From assembly GCA_002900995.3 (NCBI GenBank), contig CM035305.1, positions 4,014,467-4,078,466 of the forward strand: 64,000 nt of DNA. The letters are read 5' to 3'. The number at the start of each line of letters is the position of its first letter. Within the stretch, counting starts at the first letter, position 1. Positions 11,730-23,173 of this stretch are shown in pieces. The translations under genes were made by a program, and so were the position numbers. This DNA comes from Ganoderma boninense. Taxonomy: Eukaryota > Basidiomycota > Agaricomycetes > Polyporales > Polyporaceae. The notes beneath the pieces are model-generated. The model saw only the letters and a program-made list of their open reading frames with translations. It searched no databases and was not told where the DNA came from.

Positions 11730-13101
11730 GTAATACAATAGCCCAGGTACCTGCAATTAGCATTGTGTATTTGGTGCTCACTATTGTGATTGTTAAAAAC
11801 CTGGTGGGGGTTTGTACAATAACAATGGTGGGTGTTGCATTGTATATCTGTATAATTGTAGATCGAGTACAGGCTATTGTTAAACTGGCCTATATTGTAT
11901 ATTACATCATGCATTGTATATCCAGAGTGTTGTATATCTACTGTTATATTGTAAAACCAGCTGATGTTGTAAATCAGGAGAGTGTTGTAAATCAGGGTGG
12001 TGTTGTAAATCTGATAGGTATTGTAAATCCAGTTGAGATTGTAATTGTTGGATAGATTGTAAAATGAGCTAGAATTGTAAATGGGACTGATATTGTAAAT
12101 AGATACTGATCTAATGGGCGCTTTTGGGCGCTTTTTTGCGATTTTGCAATGCCTAATATGGTAGGTAGGCACAGGGGGCAGGTGGGGCACCAGGATGGGG
12201 TACCTTATGGGTCTATTGTGGGCTCAATACTGTAGCTATTGACTTGATTCTTTTTGCAGCATGTACATATAGATAGGGAGCATCCAATAGATCAAACAGC
12301 GAAGCACTACACCCACTACAGCTGTTTATATAGCCTATACAGTGGTGGGGAGGAGAGGGTGCTGTATTTTGAGCATTTCTTCGGCAATCCCCTTCGTTGT
12401 TTTTGCATATAGTAGGCATTAGTAGTGGTATATTGGGTATGTGGTTTGTTTTGGGCAGCAGTACCTAGTACTATTTATAGGGAGCCTTCACTATTCAGCC
12501 CCTAGGCACTTTGCAGGCCAATATCTTGGGGGCTAGTAGGGCTATCACCAAGCCCTTGGTACCTTTAGAAAGGCCTGATTTAGGGCTTTCTAACGATATA
12601 TTATACACCCCAATCCATGCACTTTCACTGACCCCTTCCTCCCCCTCCCCCCACATTGATCCCCTTATATCACAGCCCTCCATGGTCGATTGCCTTGAAA
12701 CTTTATACACATGTTATACTATACGTCTGGCATATATATACCAACTTGCAGCCTGTGAACAGCCCTACTCCTTCCGATATTCTATTTCTGCCATAGCACA
12801 ATACTTGCATACTGTTTCCTCTATATCTTCATACCATCTTCACCAAATGACAGGATCTCTTTTGTTCTATATTTGTGTACTATACAACTATCCAGATCGT
12901 TCTTTATATGCCTTATCAGAGCTTTATATCCCTTATGGTATTCTTATCAGTGTTTGCACACTAATACCCCCACTGTAATAGATCAGGGAAATACCATACA
13001 GATCAAATACCACCATTGGATAGAGGTAGAATACTGCTTTCTAACACATTTTAGATCATGAGATTTGGCCAAGAAATGAGGGAGATATGGGGGGAGGAGT
13101 T
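11730..13101 (+). repeat. Foldback/TIR element, left arm
   Basis: This arm is the inverted counterpart of 41446-42828. The outer end reads GTAATACAATAGCC and the inner end runs into GGGGGGAGGAGTTC; the right arm matches in reverse complement with scattered substitutions and many one-base indels. The arms were originally separated by roughly 100 bases, now split by element A. The arm has no convincing coding sequence. The outer half carries a strict 18-base periodic TTGTAAATC motif. Long inverted arms with subterminal repeats suggest the ends of a non-autonomous DNA transposon; no transposase is seen, so the class is undetermined. Confidence 0.8.
11948..12100 (+). repeat. Nine 18-base-spaced WTTGTAAATC units in the foldback arm
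   Basis: Units start at 11948, 11966, 11984, 12002, 12020, 12038, 12056, 12074 and 12092, exactly 18 bases apart. Each begins RTTGTAAA or a close variant, for example GTTGTAAATCAGGAGAGT, and the remaining 8-10 bases vary. Looser copies with TTGTATATC continue outward to about 11838 with less regular spacing. The inverted right arm carries the mirror set (GATTTACAA). Conservation of the 5' half with free drift of the rest looks like an array of protein-binding sites. Confidence 0.85.
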
Positions 13102-13140
13102 CTGGATGCACCATTTGTGATGCACTGGACAGGAGGTTTC

Positions 13141-13488
13141 TGTAACCGCCCGTGCTGGATCCCTCGCTCAGACCTGTTACTTTACATCTCCCCATTCCCA
13201 CATTGTCCCGCTCCCGCTCTCCTACCTAAAATCAGCAGTGCTTACTATTAGCCTGTCCCACCTGTGTCATCCCACCTATACTCACGTGCTTGCCCTCTCT
13301 GTCCTTACTCATATCCCCTCCAGTCCTGTGCCTCTTGACGACTAGTATAAAAGCCCTGTATGTACGCAAGGATCGTTAGCGTACTCTGGAACAGAATCTA
13401 CAGTCGGTACAACTGTCTCTGCCACTGTGCGCTCTTCCCGACCATGTGCTGCGACTGCCTTCCTAATCCGGAAGCCGCCAGCGTCACA
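13141..13488 (+). repeat. 5' LTR of element A
   Basis: The 348-base LTR starts TGTAACCGCCCGTG and ends CAGCGTCACA. It holds a TATA box, TATAAAAG, at 13346-13353, about where U3 should end. The two LTRs of A are clearly homologous throughout; many of their differences are one-base indels on the 3' copy. I could not match the 15-20 bases after the LTR to a tRNA, so the primer is unknown. Confidence 0.9.
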
Positions 13489-13710
13489 TATTTTTGACAG
13501 CCTCACCGTCTACCAACCTCTACCCTCTACCCTCTTGTCTCTCTAAAGCTTTACTCAAAAAACCTTCCTCGTTGACTGGATTCCCTCGAGTCTGATCAAC
13601 TCGACCTTTCTTCTCGACGACGGCTCTCTCTCTGTGCTTAACCCTCTCCATCTCTCTTGCTTATCTCTCTCTCTCTGGCTCTTTTGAAAACCAACAAATC
13701 TCGAAAAACA

Positions 13711-16346
13711 ATGTCCTCCGTCCGCTACAATCTCCGCAACAGGCCTTCTGGCCCCCACACTGGAGTCCATTCTGGATTGGCACCTCCACCCGGTACGTTG
13801 CCCGCTCAGTCACCCCAAGGAACTGATGTTTCTTCCGACAGTGAGCTTTCAGACGCCCCAAGCGTCCGCTCAAGCACGAGCGTCAGGCCTGGCGTATCCT
13901 ACCACCAGGCCGCCAGTACCAACGTTGGGGCAAACACTGGTTCGCTTCGCGACCAGGCGGCAGACCCACGTGCTGGAGCAGACCCTGTCTTGTCTAACGA
14001 GCGGGAGGCAGATCCGTGTAGCGTCACCCCGCAGCCTAGCGCTGTGGGCAGTAGCCCTTTGTCCACTTCGGACAAGGAAAATAATATTATTTCTTCTTCT
14101 GCCCAGAGCCCCGAGAACCCACAGGACACGATGGCTGCCCAAAAGGAGCCGGTTGATAAGGATGTCGGTCAATGGACCAAGGTACATCGTCATCGTAAGC
14201 ATCCTGCGCACACCCCGGCTTGTGCTCCCCTTTGTGAGCTGCCGGTTGCAGGAGGGGAAGGCCAACTCTCCGACACCGCTGGCTTGAACCATGAGCAACG
14301 CCACACTGTTAAGGCGGCTGAAAAATCGCTCACTGATGAGCAACGCGGGTGCATCCAGAAGCAGATGTTGAAAGTCCACCACAATCGCGCGGCTAGCTCG
14401 AGCTCACGCGGCGAAGGTCCGTCGACCTTTGTGAAAGGAAAGTCCGTTGATGTGCGCAACTGGGGCGCAGCTGGCATCAGCGATGAAGAGCTTGACCCGG
14501 ACGCCCAGCGCTAGGAGTTTGAATTATATTCAGGCCAACGGGCCTTGCGTGACAATGACAGCGACGTGGACCCAGATGAACAGTGGGCCGCGCTTGAATA
14601 CTGGTGCGCCATGAAGAAAGCGCAGCCCTCAAAACAGCCCAAGGCCACTGTCCAGACAGACACTGACTCATCCGACAAAGATTGCGACTTCTCAGACCAC
14701 CCCTCGCATGTAAGCTCGGTCGTCCGACCAACACACGAGGCAGACTTGCAGCAACAGATTGAGGTGCTCCAATGTGAGCTTGTTGAGGTTTGGAGTGCAC
14801 GCCGCCCTCAGCCTAAGTGCTCTCGCAAGCTCAAGGGCAAGCAAGTTGCAATTGACTCCTCCGCCTCTGAGCATGAGGCCCCCAGTCCTATTCTCTCAGG
14901 TACATATGTATCTAAGGGGCCTGTGGCTTCAATTTCAGCCCAGGAGTCGCGCAAACGTGATACAGGTAAATCTAAGAAGAAGAAGGGCGCCAAGGCTGGC
15001 GCCCCTCTGGCTGATCCCTCGCAGGGCATGGCCACTGCCTTTGTGGAGGAAGCTCTCTCACCGGGGAGTTCAGCTCATCGTTCTCGGACAGCTGAGCCCA
15101 GGGTTCACCTCCCGCAGCATATCTCCCAGCTCGAGCCTAGCAGCTTTGTTGGGCGCACATTGCGTGGCCTGTCCAAGGGCGATCCGAGCTCCTCGGACAG
15201 CAGCAGCAGCAGTCCGGGGACGACGAAGGCCCCTCGCATCCTGGTCCCTCCAAACCTCATCGCTCGAGACGATCCAGCCCTTCATCACCCAGCTCATCTG
15301 GTTCAGAAGATGGAGGCGGATCTGATGGGTCGCCGTCCTCGACTGACTCCGAGTCCTCCTCGGACAGCTCGAGCAGTTCTTCGCGCGGATGCCGTCGTCA
15401 GCATAAGCACCGCCGTGCATCTAGGAAACACCGCTCCTCTAAGAGGCGTTCGAAACAGTCTAAGCTTCGAGTACCTGTCTTGAAGCACCTCAATCCTGAG
15501 CCATATGAGGGCAAGGCGGACCTGCCTACCTTTTACAGGTTTATTGGACAAATGTCCGATTATCTTGATGGGTATCGTGTGCATTCTCGCGACCACCCTT
15601 CTGTGGTCGCTCGCTTCTTGTGTGGTCGTGTGCATGAATTCTACGTCAATATGATCTCTCGAAACCCTCATGCTTACCGGTTCAAGGATATTCTTGTTGG
15701 CTTATTCAATTACTGCTTCCCTATGAATTTCTGTCAGAAAATGCGTGAAAAGCTAAGGAACACGCGTCAGCATGGTTGCTCAATTCAGAGCTACTCTTAT
15801 GAAATAGAAAACCTGTTCCTGATCCTTGGAATGGATCGGAATGAGGAGCATGTGGACGTGTTTTGGTTCGGTCTGGATAAGTACATCCAGAGCGAGCTTT
15901 GGAAGCAGATGATGACCTTGAAAAGCCCGTACGAGGATGTCAAGGCCAAGGCCCAGGTCATTGAACTTGCTCGTGAAGCTGTGGGAAGCACACGCACCAA
16001 ACACCCTGTGCATCACCATAACAATGGCGTGTATCGTCGTCGTGACCCTGCTCCAGCTCCGGCTGCCTTTGCCATCGCTCCTCAGCCCCGGCACAATGAC
16101 CGGCACCATGGCCAGGCCAGGGGGCACAGAGAGCGACGACGTGAGCAGCGGTATAACCGCAAGCCTGGCATCTTTGTTGGAAATGTTAACCGGGCACCTG
16201 CTGGATGAAGACAAGATCGTCAGCATGGTAATAGGAATGGAGGGCGAGACCGTGACCGTGGTCGTGATCGACCGGCGCGACGGGGTAACCGTCCCCCGAA
16301 TGTAAACCTGGGTCCACCAAGGCCGCGCGACGCGGCAACTGCTCCC
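13711..16346 (+). pseudogene. gag: Gag of element A with CCHC zinc knuckle (broken)
   Basis: Gag forms the particle shell and binds the element RNA. Translation from ATG 13711 gives MSSVRYNLRNRPSGPHTG, then a Ser/Pro/Gln-rich N-terminal region. A TAG at 14512-14514 breaks it, the frame resumes (DEQWAALEYWCAMKK), and the frame shifts near an AGC repeat around 15195-15215. The structured part follows from about 15480: LNPEPYEGKADLPTFYRFIG, YCFPMNFCQKMREKLRNT and NLFLILGMDRNEEHV resemble retrotransposon Gag capsid domains. A TGA at 16206-16208 stands where CGA would continue an Arg-rich tail, and the knuckle CFRCGQPGHMARNC lies just beyond 16347. Confidence 0.8.
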
Positions 16347-19300
16347 GTGGGTGATGGCCACTGTTTCCGCTGCGGCCAGCCAGGCCATATGGCACGAAAC
16401 TGTCCACAAAACAGCCAAGTAAGATCGAACAACCCGGGCCAGGCTCCCGGAGTAGCCACTTACAACATTGAGGTTGCTCCGGACGACGCTGAAACTCTGA
16501 GAAATCTTGCAGAGTCCACCTCTGTGACGACTGAGTTACACTTGAACTCGGTCGAGTTCAACTATCGGGCCCTGCCTCCACTGCAGCCTGCTTGGGAGCT
16601 GGTTGAGCCCCGCTTCCACGCTGATCCTCTTACCGGGTTTGTCAGCATTGGCGATCCTTCGGAAGACGACTTTGAGGACATGTTTGAGGGCATGCCGTCC
16701 TTGCAGTCTGTCTCGGACTCGAGCTCTGAACCAGAGGAGCCTGACAAGCAGGCTGAAGAAACTTGGTTAGTAGTCTCAGGTCCTAGGCCAAGCCCAAGGC
16801 CACGCACCGACTCAACCTCTGAGTCCTCTGCAGGAGCCTGTCCTATTCCAGTCGAGAATGACAGCATTCGGGTTCAGGAGTTCGACTGGGATGAACTTGA
16901 CCTGCCGCACACCCGTGCTGAAGGTGCAGAGGCTTATGCGCTTGGAAATGTGTTTGAGCTGCGTGCCGCTGAGGTATTGAATCACTACCGGCCATATTGG
17001 GACGGTGCGAGCATTGAGGAGGAGCGCGAGTTCTTCCTCGTACATCAGATGTTGGCTTTGACCTATGCTGTGGAGAACACAGTGAGCGAGCTGGAATTCT
17101 TTGTCACGGCAGCGCAGCTCAGTAATCCGAACTTGGATTTGCCTAATGCTTTCCAGCAGATGTTGCGGGCGATTTGCATGCCCGGCGATCCTGACGTTCT
17201 GGAGGGCGCGAGTGAGCCACTCGGGGATGTGATGGCCCTGGTCCTGGAACGGCGTCTCAACGAGATGATACCTTGGCCCAAGACACATCTCCGGGGTGAG
17301 TCTACAATGCGTTTTCAGTGCTTCCAGCTCAGAGACGTGGTGGAAGTCCAGGATCATTACCTTGCTGTGAATGTTCACATCGACTGTGAGAAGGTGCAAA
17401 ATCCTCGCCTTGATTTCCGTGATTGGTATGCGCATGCAGTGCTCCGAGCGCACCGTGACAGACTGCTGGAAATGAGTTCCCCGTCGGGGGAGGCCACTGA
17501 TGATTTTGGCAGTGATCTCGACAGCCTGTTTGAAGAGATCACATATGGTCAGTCTTTGAACAAACAATGGTATGCTCAAACCAAGCCTTACCTCGAGCTG
17601 AACACTACCCAGCGAAGTGGGAAGTTGAAACAGGAGCCGGATGACCTCATCCTGCAGCAAAATGCTGCCGCACCGCGGGATCTTCGCCGTGTTATCCCAG
17701 AACCTATTGTGGTCATTGTAACGATCAACAGGCATCCTGCTCGCGCGCTGTTAGACACTGGTTCGCTCTCGGACTTTATGTCCGCTAAACTTGCTCACCA
17801 GTTGGGCATCGAGACGTTTGAGCTTGCCAAGCCCATGCCGCTGCATCTTGCAGTGCAGGGATCCCGCGCGAAGATCAACTATGGCTGCACGGCCCAGCTG
17901 GAATATCAAGACATCAGTTCAAAGTGTTACTTCAATATTATTAACTTACTCAACTACAATCTCATTCTGGGTACACCGTTCTTCTTCCAGCACCGCGTGC
18001 TCGCAGGCTTCAATCCAGTGAAGGTGGTTGTGGGCAGCTCGAAGCCCCTGCCGGTTGAAGGCAAGCAGGCTTGCGTTCTCGAGTCTCGCGCTGCCGAGGT
18101 GTTTGCAGACCGGCTGGAGGCAGCCCAGCAGGAACTGCGCGAATATGCTGCTCCAATCTGCATGGACGCGAGTGACTCGCCACTGCCGCCACTGCGGACA
18201 ATCAATCATACTATTCCGCTCAAGGACGAGTCAAAGACTTACTCGTGGAGGCCGTCCAAATGCCCGGATGCACTACACCCTCTCTGGATAGAAAAGTGCA
18301 ATGCGTACTTGAAGTCAGGCCGCTGGCAGATGAGCACCACGTGCAACACATCACCCATGCTGCTCCTGACGAAGCCTGGCACTGGTGTTAAGGGCATACC
18401 ACACAGACTGCGAGTCGTCTGTGACTTGCGCGAGCGGAACACCAACACTCACAAGGTGACATCTCAACTCCCGGACATGGATGCAATCTTGAGGCGCGTC
18501 TCGCGAAAGCCGTATTGGACCTTGATTGACGGCAAGGACACGTACAAACAAATCCGTGTGGAACCGTCGCACGTCCTGCACACAGCTATGATGACACCTG
18601 ATGGGAACATGGTCAGCCTTGTGTTGCAGCAGGGCGACTGTAACGCTGTTGCCACTTACCAGACCCTCATGAACCACATCTTCGCTCCATACCTTGGAGT
18701 CTTCATGGACGTCTATCTTGATGACATCGCAGTCTATTCAGACACCCTGGAACAGCATCTCGAGCACGTCAGGCTTGTGATCGACATCCTGCGGAAGGAA
18801 ACACTGTACCTGAGTGCCTTGAAGTTGCACTTCCTTTGTCATGAAATGAAGATTCTCGGGCGCATTGTTGACGACCACGGGATCCGGATGGACCCCGAGA
18901 AGGTCGACAATGTCTTGAGCTGGAAGATCCCCACAAACTGTGAGCTTCTCCGGGGGTTTCTCGGCTCCGTGGGCTACCTTGCAGATGATATTGTGACCGT
19001 CCAGATTACTATGGGTATTCTGAGCTCGTTAACTGGCTCAGAATCCAGCTTCAAGTGGGAATTTACCCACCAGCGTGCGTTTGATGAAATCAAAAAGCTG
19101 TTGCATGCGCACCGTGAGCACCACCATGTCCCGCTGGACTACTCAAAGGATGCACCTTGCATTTGGCTTGTCACTGACAGTTCCCATGGAGGGATTGCGG
19201 GTGTGGTGACCCAGGGCGATGACTTTCGTCACGGTCAGGTCGCCGCATTCTTCTCTGCCAAGCTGTCTTCAGCACAAATGAACTACCCTGTCCATGAAAT

Positions 19301-20291
19301 CGAGATGTTAGCGGGCATCGAATTGATGCGCCGGCACCGAGACATCTTACTTGGATGCTCGTTCACGTGGGTGACGGACCACAAGGGTCTCATCCACCTC
19401 TTGAAGCAGAAGAACCTGTCCGGCCACCAAGCCCGATGGTTAGAGCACATTTCAGAGTTTGATTTCACCATAGAGTACATACCTGGTGTTGAGAACATCC
19501 TCGCTGATGCTTTGTTGCGCATCTACGCACATGATCAGCCTGGCACAGTGCGGGCCCCCTCCGAGTACACCCAATTCGACGAGGAGGGCAACTTCTCCAC
19601 TGTCCTGCAGAGCTTTAGTATTTCCGCACCTGTCAGTGTCGATCCAGAGTCTCTCATGGAGCTGGAGCGACTCGACTTACCTGCAGTACCCACCGCGACG
19701 GCTGGAGGGTGCGTGCTTCGTCCTCGACCTCCAAGGCCAGTTGCTGCGCCTCGGATGGTGGTGACAGGCCATCCTGGTAGGCAGGGCAAGGCCCCCGCTG
19801 TGAGCTCATCGTGGGGGGGAAGAAAGGAGGATCTGGAGGGCGCGTCACCTGGTGAGTCCTCCCTACAAGGGCAGGGAAGCTCTCACGAGAAGTCCCACCC
19901 TCGCTCCACCCCAGAAGGCCCCATGACAGCTGGCGAGGCGACCGTGCGTCCGAACAGGATGCACACGACAGTTCCTCCACCTGAGACCGGTTGCCCGGAG
20001 ACGGCGAAGGAGTTCACAAAGCGCATCAAGCGTGTTGTCCTCCACGGACCCTGTGTTGAACAATGGGAGGGCGTGCAGCCTGAGGAACAGCCTTCCGAGC
20101 CGCTCCAACAGCCTGACATAGATGAAGACTCACCAGCTCCACTGCCTACAAACCAGGAGAGTCAGTTTCTTGAGTTTCTTGCTGACAACACGGAGGGAGT
20201 GGACTTACTCCGTGCGCTTCAAAACTGCTATTCGGACGATAAGTTCTCAAGGCGATACTCGCCAACCCGAAGCAATTCAAGAACTTCCTAG
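16347..20291 (+). CDS. pol: Element A Gag end plus protease, reverse transcriptase and RNase H
   Basis: One open frame of 1314 codons begins in the zinc knuckle (CFRCGQPGHMARNC). A region of about 400 residues, rich in acid residues at first, separates the knuckle from protease, unusually long. Protease reads ARALLDTGSLSDFMSAKLAH. RT has the fingers PHRLRVVCDLRERN, TLIDGKDTYKQI and the active site VYLDDIAVYSD. RNase H shows D (WLVTDSSHGG), E (YPVHEIEMLAGIELM) and D (FTWVTDHKGL). The frame ends in NSRTS because a T is missing near 20245: TTCTC replaces TTCTTC, after which the integrase continues in another frame. Confidence 0.9.
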   Translation: MGDGHCFRCGQPGHMARNCPQNSQVRSNNPGQAPGVATYNIEVAPDDAETLRNLAESTSVTTELHLNSVEFNYRALPPLQPAWELVEPRFHADPLTGFVSIGDPSEDDFEDMFEGMPSLQSVSDSSSEPEEPDKQAEETWLVVSGPRPSPRPRTDSTSESSAGACPIPVENDSIRVQEFDWDELDLPHTRAEGAEAYALGNVFELRAAEVLNHYRPYWDGASIEEEREFFLVHQMLALTYAVENTVSELEFFVTAAQLSNPNLDLPNAFQQMLRAICMPGDPDVLEGASEPLGDVMALVLERRLNEMIPWPKTHLRGESTMRFQCFQLRDVVEVQDHYLAVNVHIDCEKVQNPRLDFRDWYAHAVLRAHRDRLLEMSSPSGEATDDFGSDLDSLFEEITYGQSLNKQWYAQTKPYLELNTTQRSGKLKQEPDDLILQQNAAAPRDLRRVIPEPIVVIVTINRHPARALLDTGSLSDFMSAKLAHQLGIETFELAKPMPLHLAVQGSRAKINYGCTAQLEYQDISSKCYFNIINLLNYNLILGTPFFFQHRVLAGFNPVKVVVGSSKPLPVEGKQACVLESRAAEVFADRLEAAQQELREYAAPICMDASDSPLPPLRTINHTIPLKDESKTYSWRPSKCPDALHPLWIEKCNAYLKSGRWQMSTTCNTSPMLLLTKPGTGVKGIPHRLRVVCDLRERNTNTHKVTSQLPDMDAILRRVSRKPYWTLIDGKDTYKQIRVEPSHVLHTAMMTPDGNMVSLVLQQGDCNAVATYQTLMNHIFAPYLGVFMDVYLDDIAVYSDTLEQHLEHVRLVIDILRKETLYLSALKLHFLCHEMKILGRIVDDHGIRMDPEKVDNVLSWKIPTNCELLRGFLGSVGYLADDIVTVQITMGILSSLTGSESSFKWEFTHQRAFDEIKKLLHAHREHHHVPLDYSKDAPCIWLVTDSSHGGIAGVVTQGDDFRHGQVAAFFSAKLSSAQMNYPVHEIEMLAGIELMRRHRDILLGCSFTWVTDHKGLIHLLKQKNLSGHQARWLEHISEFDFTIEYIPGVENILADALLRIYAHDQPGTVRAPSEYTQFDEEGNFSTVLQSFSISAPVSVDPESLMELERLDLPAVPTATAGGCVLRPRPPRPVAAPRMVVTGHPGRQGKAPAVSSSWGGRKEDLEGASPGESSLQGQGSSHEKSHPRSTPEGPMTAGEATVRPNRMHTTVPPPETGCPETAKEFTKRIKRVVLHGPCVEQWEGVQPEEQPSEPLQQPDIDEDSPAPLPTNQESQFLEFLADNTEGVDLLRALQNCYSDDKFSRRYSPTRSNSRTS

Positions 20292-22687
20292 TAAAGAACG
20301 GGTTGGTCTTCCTCCAAGACAGCAAGCGATCGCTTCTCTGCATCCCGAATGTCCTCGTGAACGGATGGAGCATCCGGGAGCTTGTGATCCAGCACACCCA
20401 TTCTCTACTCGCACACCTCAGAGCGCACTGCACGCTGAGCCTGCTCCGAGACCACATGTGGTGGAAGTCGATGGTTTCGGACGTCCAGACTTATTGCGAC
20501 TCATGCATGACCTGTAGGAGGAGTAAGCCCAGCAACCAGAAGCCCTACGGACTTCTGAATCCCCTTGCGGTTCCCTTGAAACCTTGGGAGGCCATTGGTG
20601 TCGACTTCGTGGGTCCTCTGCCGGAGTCTCGGAACCGAGATGGAACGTTCAACGAGATCACCACGATAATCGATTTGCTCACTGGCATGGTGCACCTGGT
20701 GCCTAGCCGCCAAGATTATAAGGCCCCAGAGGTCACTGAGTTAATGTTCTCAGAAGTGTACAAGCATCATGGCCTGCCACGTTCAATAGTCAGTGATCGG
20801 GATGTTTTGTTTACGAGCCTGTTCTGGACGCACCTCAACAAACTGATGGGAGTGGAGTTGAGGATGTCTAGTGCATACCACCCTGAATCTGATGGGTCAG
20901 CAGAATGCGCGCACCGCACTGTCGGGCAGATGCTCCGACAATGCATAGGACCTAATCAAAAGGATTGGGTTAGAAAGCTACCTGGAATCGAGTTCGCGAT
21001 TAACCTCGTGAGATCTGAGAGCACAGGCTACGCACCGTTCTTCCTCAACACGGGCAGAATGCCTCATATAATGATCTGGGATTCGGCCGGACCGGGAGAG
21101 TATCCCGGGGTCAGAATATTTGTGCAATGGGTAAAGAATGCCGTGATGGCGGCGCATGACTCTATCCTCGCGGCACGAGTGAAACAGACTCAAGACGTGA
21201 ACTGTCGGCGTCGGCCTGCACCATTCGAGGAGGGTGATCTCGTGTATGTCTCTACAAAGAATATTTCATTACCAAAAGGATACGCACGGAAGCTCGCACC
21301 TCGATACATTGGTCCATATCGGATACTCCGAGACTACGGCAACAACTCCTTCAAGCTGGAGCTGCCTGCTAACCTCCGCCGTCGAGGCATTCACAATGTC
21401 TTCCACTCATCGTTGCTCCGAGTGCACCAGCCTAATGATGATCAGCTTTTTCCCGGTCGGCTCGACAGCCAGGTCGCGGACTTGGAAGACCAGGAAAATG
21501 AGTGGGCTGTCGACAAAATCATTAGCCATCAGGGCAAGGGTGAGGACGCTATTTTTGAGGCCTTGTGGAGATCGGGGGATCACACCTGGATTAGTTCTGA
21601 GACAGCCCGACCACTTGCTGCTTTGACGGCGTACTTCGACATGCTGGGCATCAAGAGCGTCGATGACCTCCCTGACGGCCAAGGGAGTCCTCCGGCAGAC
21701 TCTCAAATTTTTCTGGGGGTTATTAACTTGCAGCATAAGCGTCGGAGGGGTACAAAAAGCAGGAGTCACTCACCTGCAGTTCCCCAGCCCTCCGCCACTG
21801 CCCTTTCTTCTCATCCTCCCGCTCGTCTTCACCACTCTCCCCTTCCATCCCCTTCCTCCATGGCGCATCCAAACCAGCCTCCCAATATCCCCAATGCCTT
21901 CGTCGACTGGACCGCAGCCCTCATCACCCTCACCAACCCCAACGGCTCTTCAGTCGTCGTCTTGCCCCCCCTCTTCCGCTCCTATGCCGGCCACGACGTC
22001 CACCTTCGCAATGGGCGGACCACTGGTGCAGTACCTGTTGCCTATGATCAGTTCGCAGCTCGCTGGAATCAGGATCCCACCTGTCAGTACCGGTTCTCGA
22101 CGTACGACCTAGCCACCGGGGTGGTCACCACCTTAGGCACACCCTTCCCCGCAGAGTTCCTCAACATGATTGACCCTCTGGCCCCACGTGCGCCCACTCT
22201 GCCTCCCAGCGACCACTACACTGAGAGCCAGCACGACCTCATCCAGCACATGCTGTGGAGTATGGCCCGTCGCGAGTCCTTCCACGAGAAGAAGCGGGAG
22301 GCCGCCCGTGCCAAGAGGGTCGACAACTGTCGGTCCAAGCACGAGGAGTACCGGTCCCGCAACTCCGCCATGGGCCGAGCTCATACACCGGGGGCGAAAA
22401 CTCCTGCGGCTGCACCTGTCGCTGCCGCCGCTGCTAACCCCATCGCTTGTGCAGTGGGCTCTGGCACTGCCACCGCAACCGCCAACTCCGCGACACCATC
22501 CGACCTGATCGCGGGTCCCTCGACCATCGCTGGCCATCCCTCCGCTCCTGTCTTACCATTTGCGGCTCCCATCCTGTCCGGATCATCTTCGACTGCGACT
22601 GTGCCCCCTGCGCGTGAACCGAGCCCGATGCTGGAGGACGGACCTGAACCGCTGGCCCTCGTCACTGAAAATCCTGCGGCTCCCGCC
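20292..22687 (+). pseudogene. pol: Element A integrase with chromodomain-like tail and long C-terminal extension
   Basis: The frame continues from ILANPKQFKNFLVKNG. The zinc-binding part (HSLLAHLRAH...CDSCMTC) and DDE core are intact: GVDFVGPLP (D), IVSDRDVLF (D), AYHPESDGSAECAHRTVG (E). After the GPYRIL and HNVFHSSLL blocks comes a weak chromodomain-like stretch (AVDKIISHQGKGEDAIFEAL). Some 310 more residues follow, Pro/Ser-rich at first; from about 21859 a globular-looking segment begins MAHPNQPPNIPNAFVDWTAA. Element B interrupts this at 22687; the reading frame resumes at 40872 for seven codons to TAA. Confidence 0.85.
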
Positions 22688-23147
22688 TGTTACGACTGGC
22701 TGTCGAGTAAGATCAGGGAGGAGGCTTACGAGACGAGCAAGGGCGTCGACGAGCACTTGTGCAGCGAGAGCAGAGCAGGGCTCGACAGTCAGGCTGGAGA
22801 CAAGATGTATTGAGCAAGTAACTAACGAGCGAGAATACAGCGAGGCTTACCTGGAGACAAGAGGTCAAAACTGAGGTCTCCAGGTAGCGAAGTACAGGTC
22901 TTATATACATGTAGCGGACAATGGGAACCGGGGACAATAGGTAACTATGGACACGGGAACCAGTGGAAGAACAATAGTATGTAGTACAATGACGACGGGA
23001 ACAATGGGTAACAGGAGTTATTGTACTGCGAGAACAAGGGACGGGTTTGCTAAACAACGGAGGACAATAAGGACGACGCGGGAGGCAAACAGTCCAAAAA
23101 GGGAAAGAGAGACGCCGGGGTAGGCGCCGAGCGTGCTGTTCATGACA
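22688..23147 (-). repeat. 3' LTR of element B
   Basis: This 460-base LTR is the cleanest copy of the family and serves as reference. On the minus strand it starts TGTCATGAACAGC and ends CAGTCGTAACA. A TATATAAG box lies at 22907-22900 on that strand. CpG sites are largely preserved (for example GACGAGCAAGGGCGTCGACG), in contrast to the copies at 6430 and 44569. Confidence 0.93.
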
Positions 23148-23173
23148 ATACCCCTCTCCTAAGGATCGTGTCC

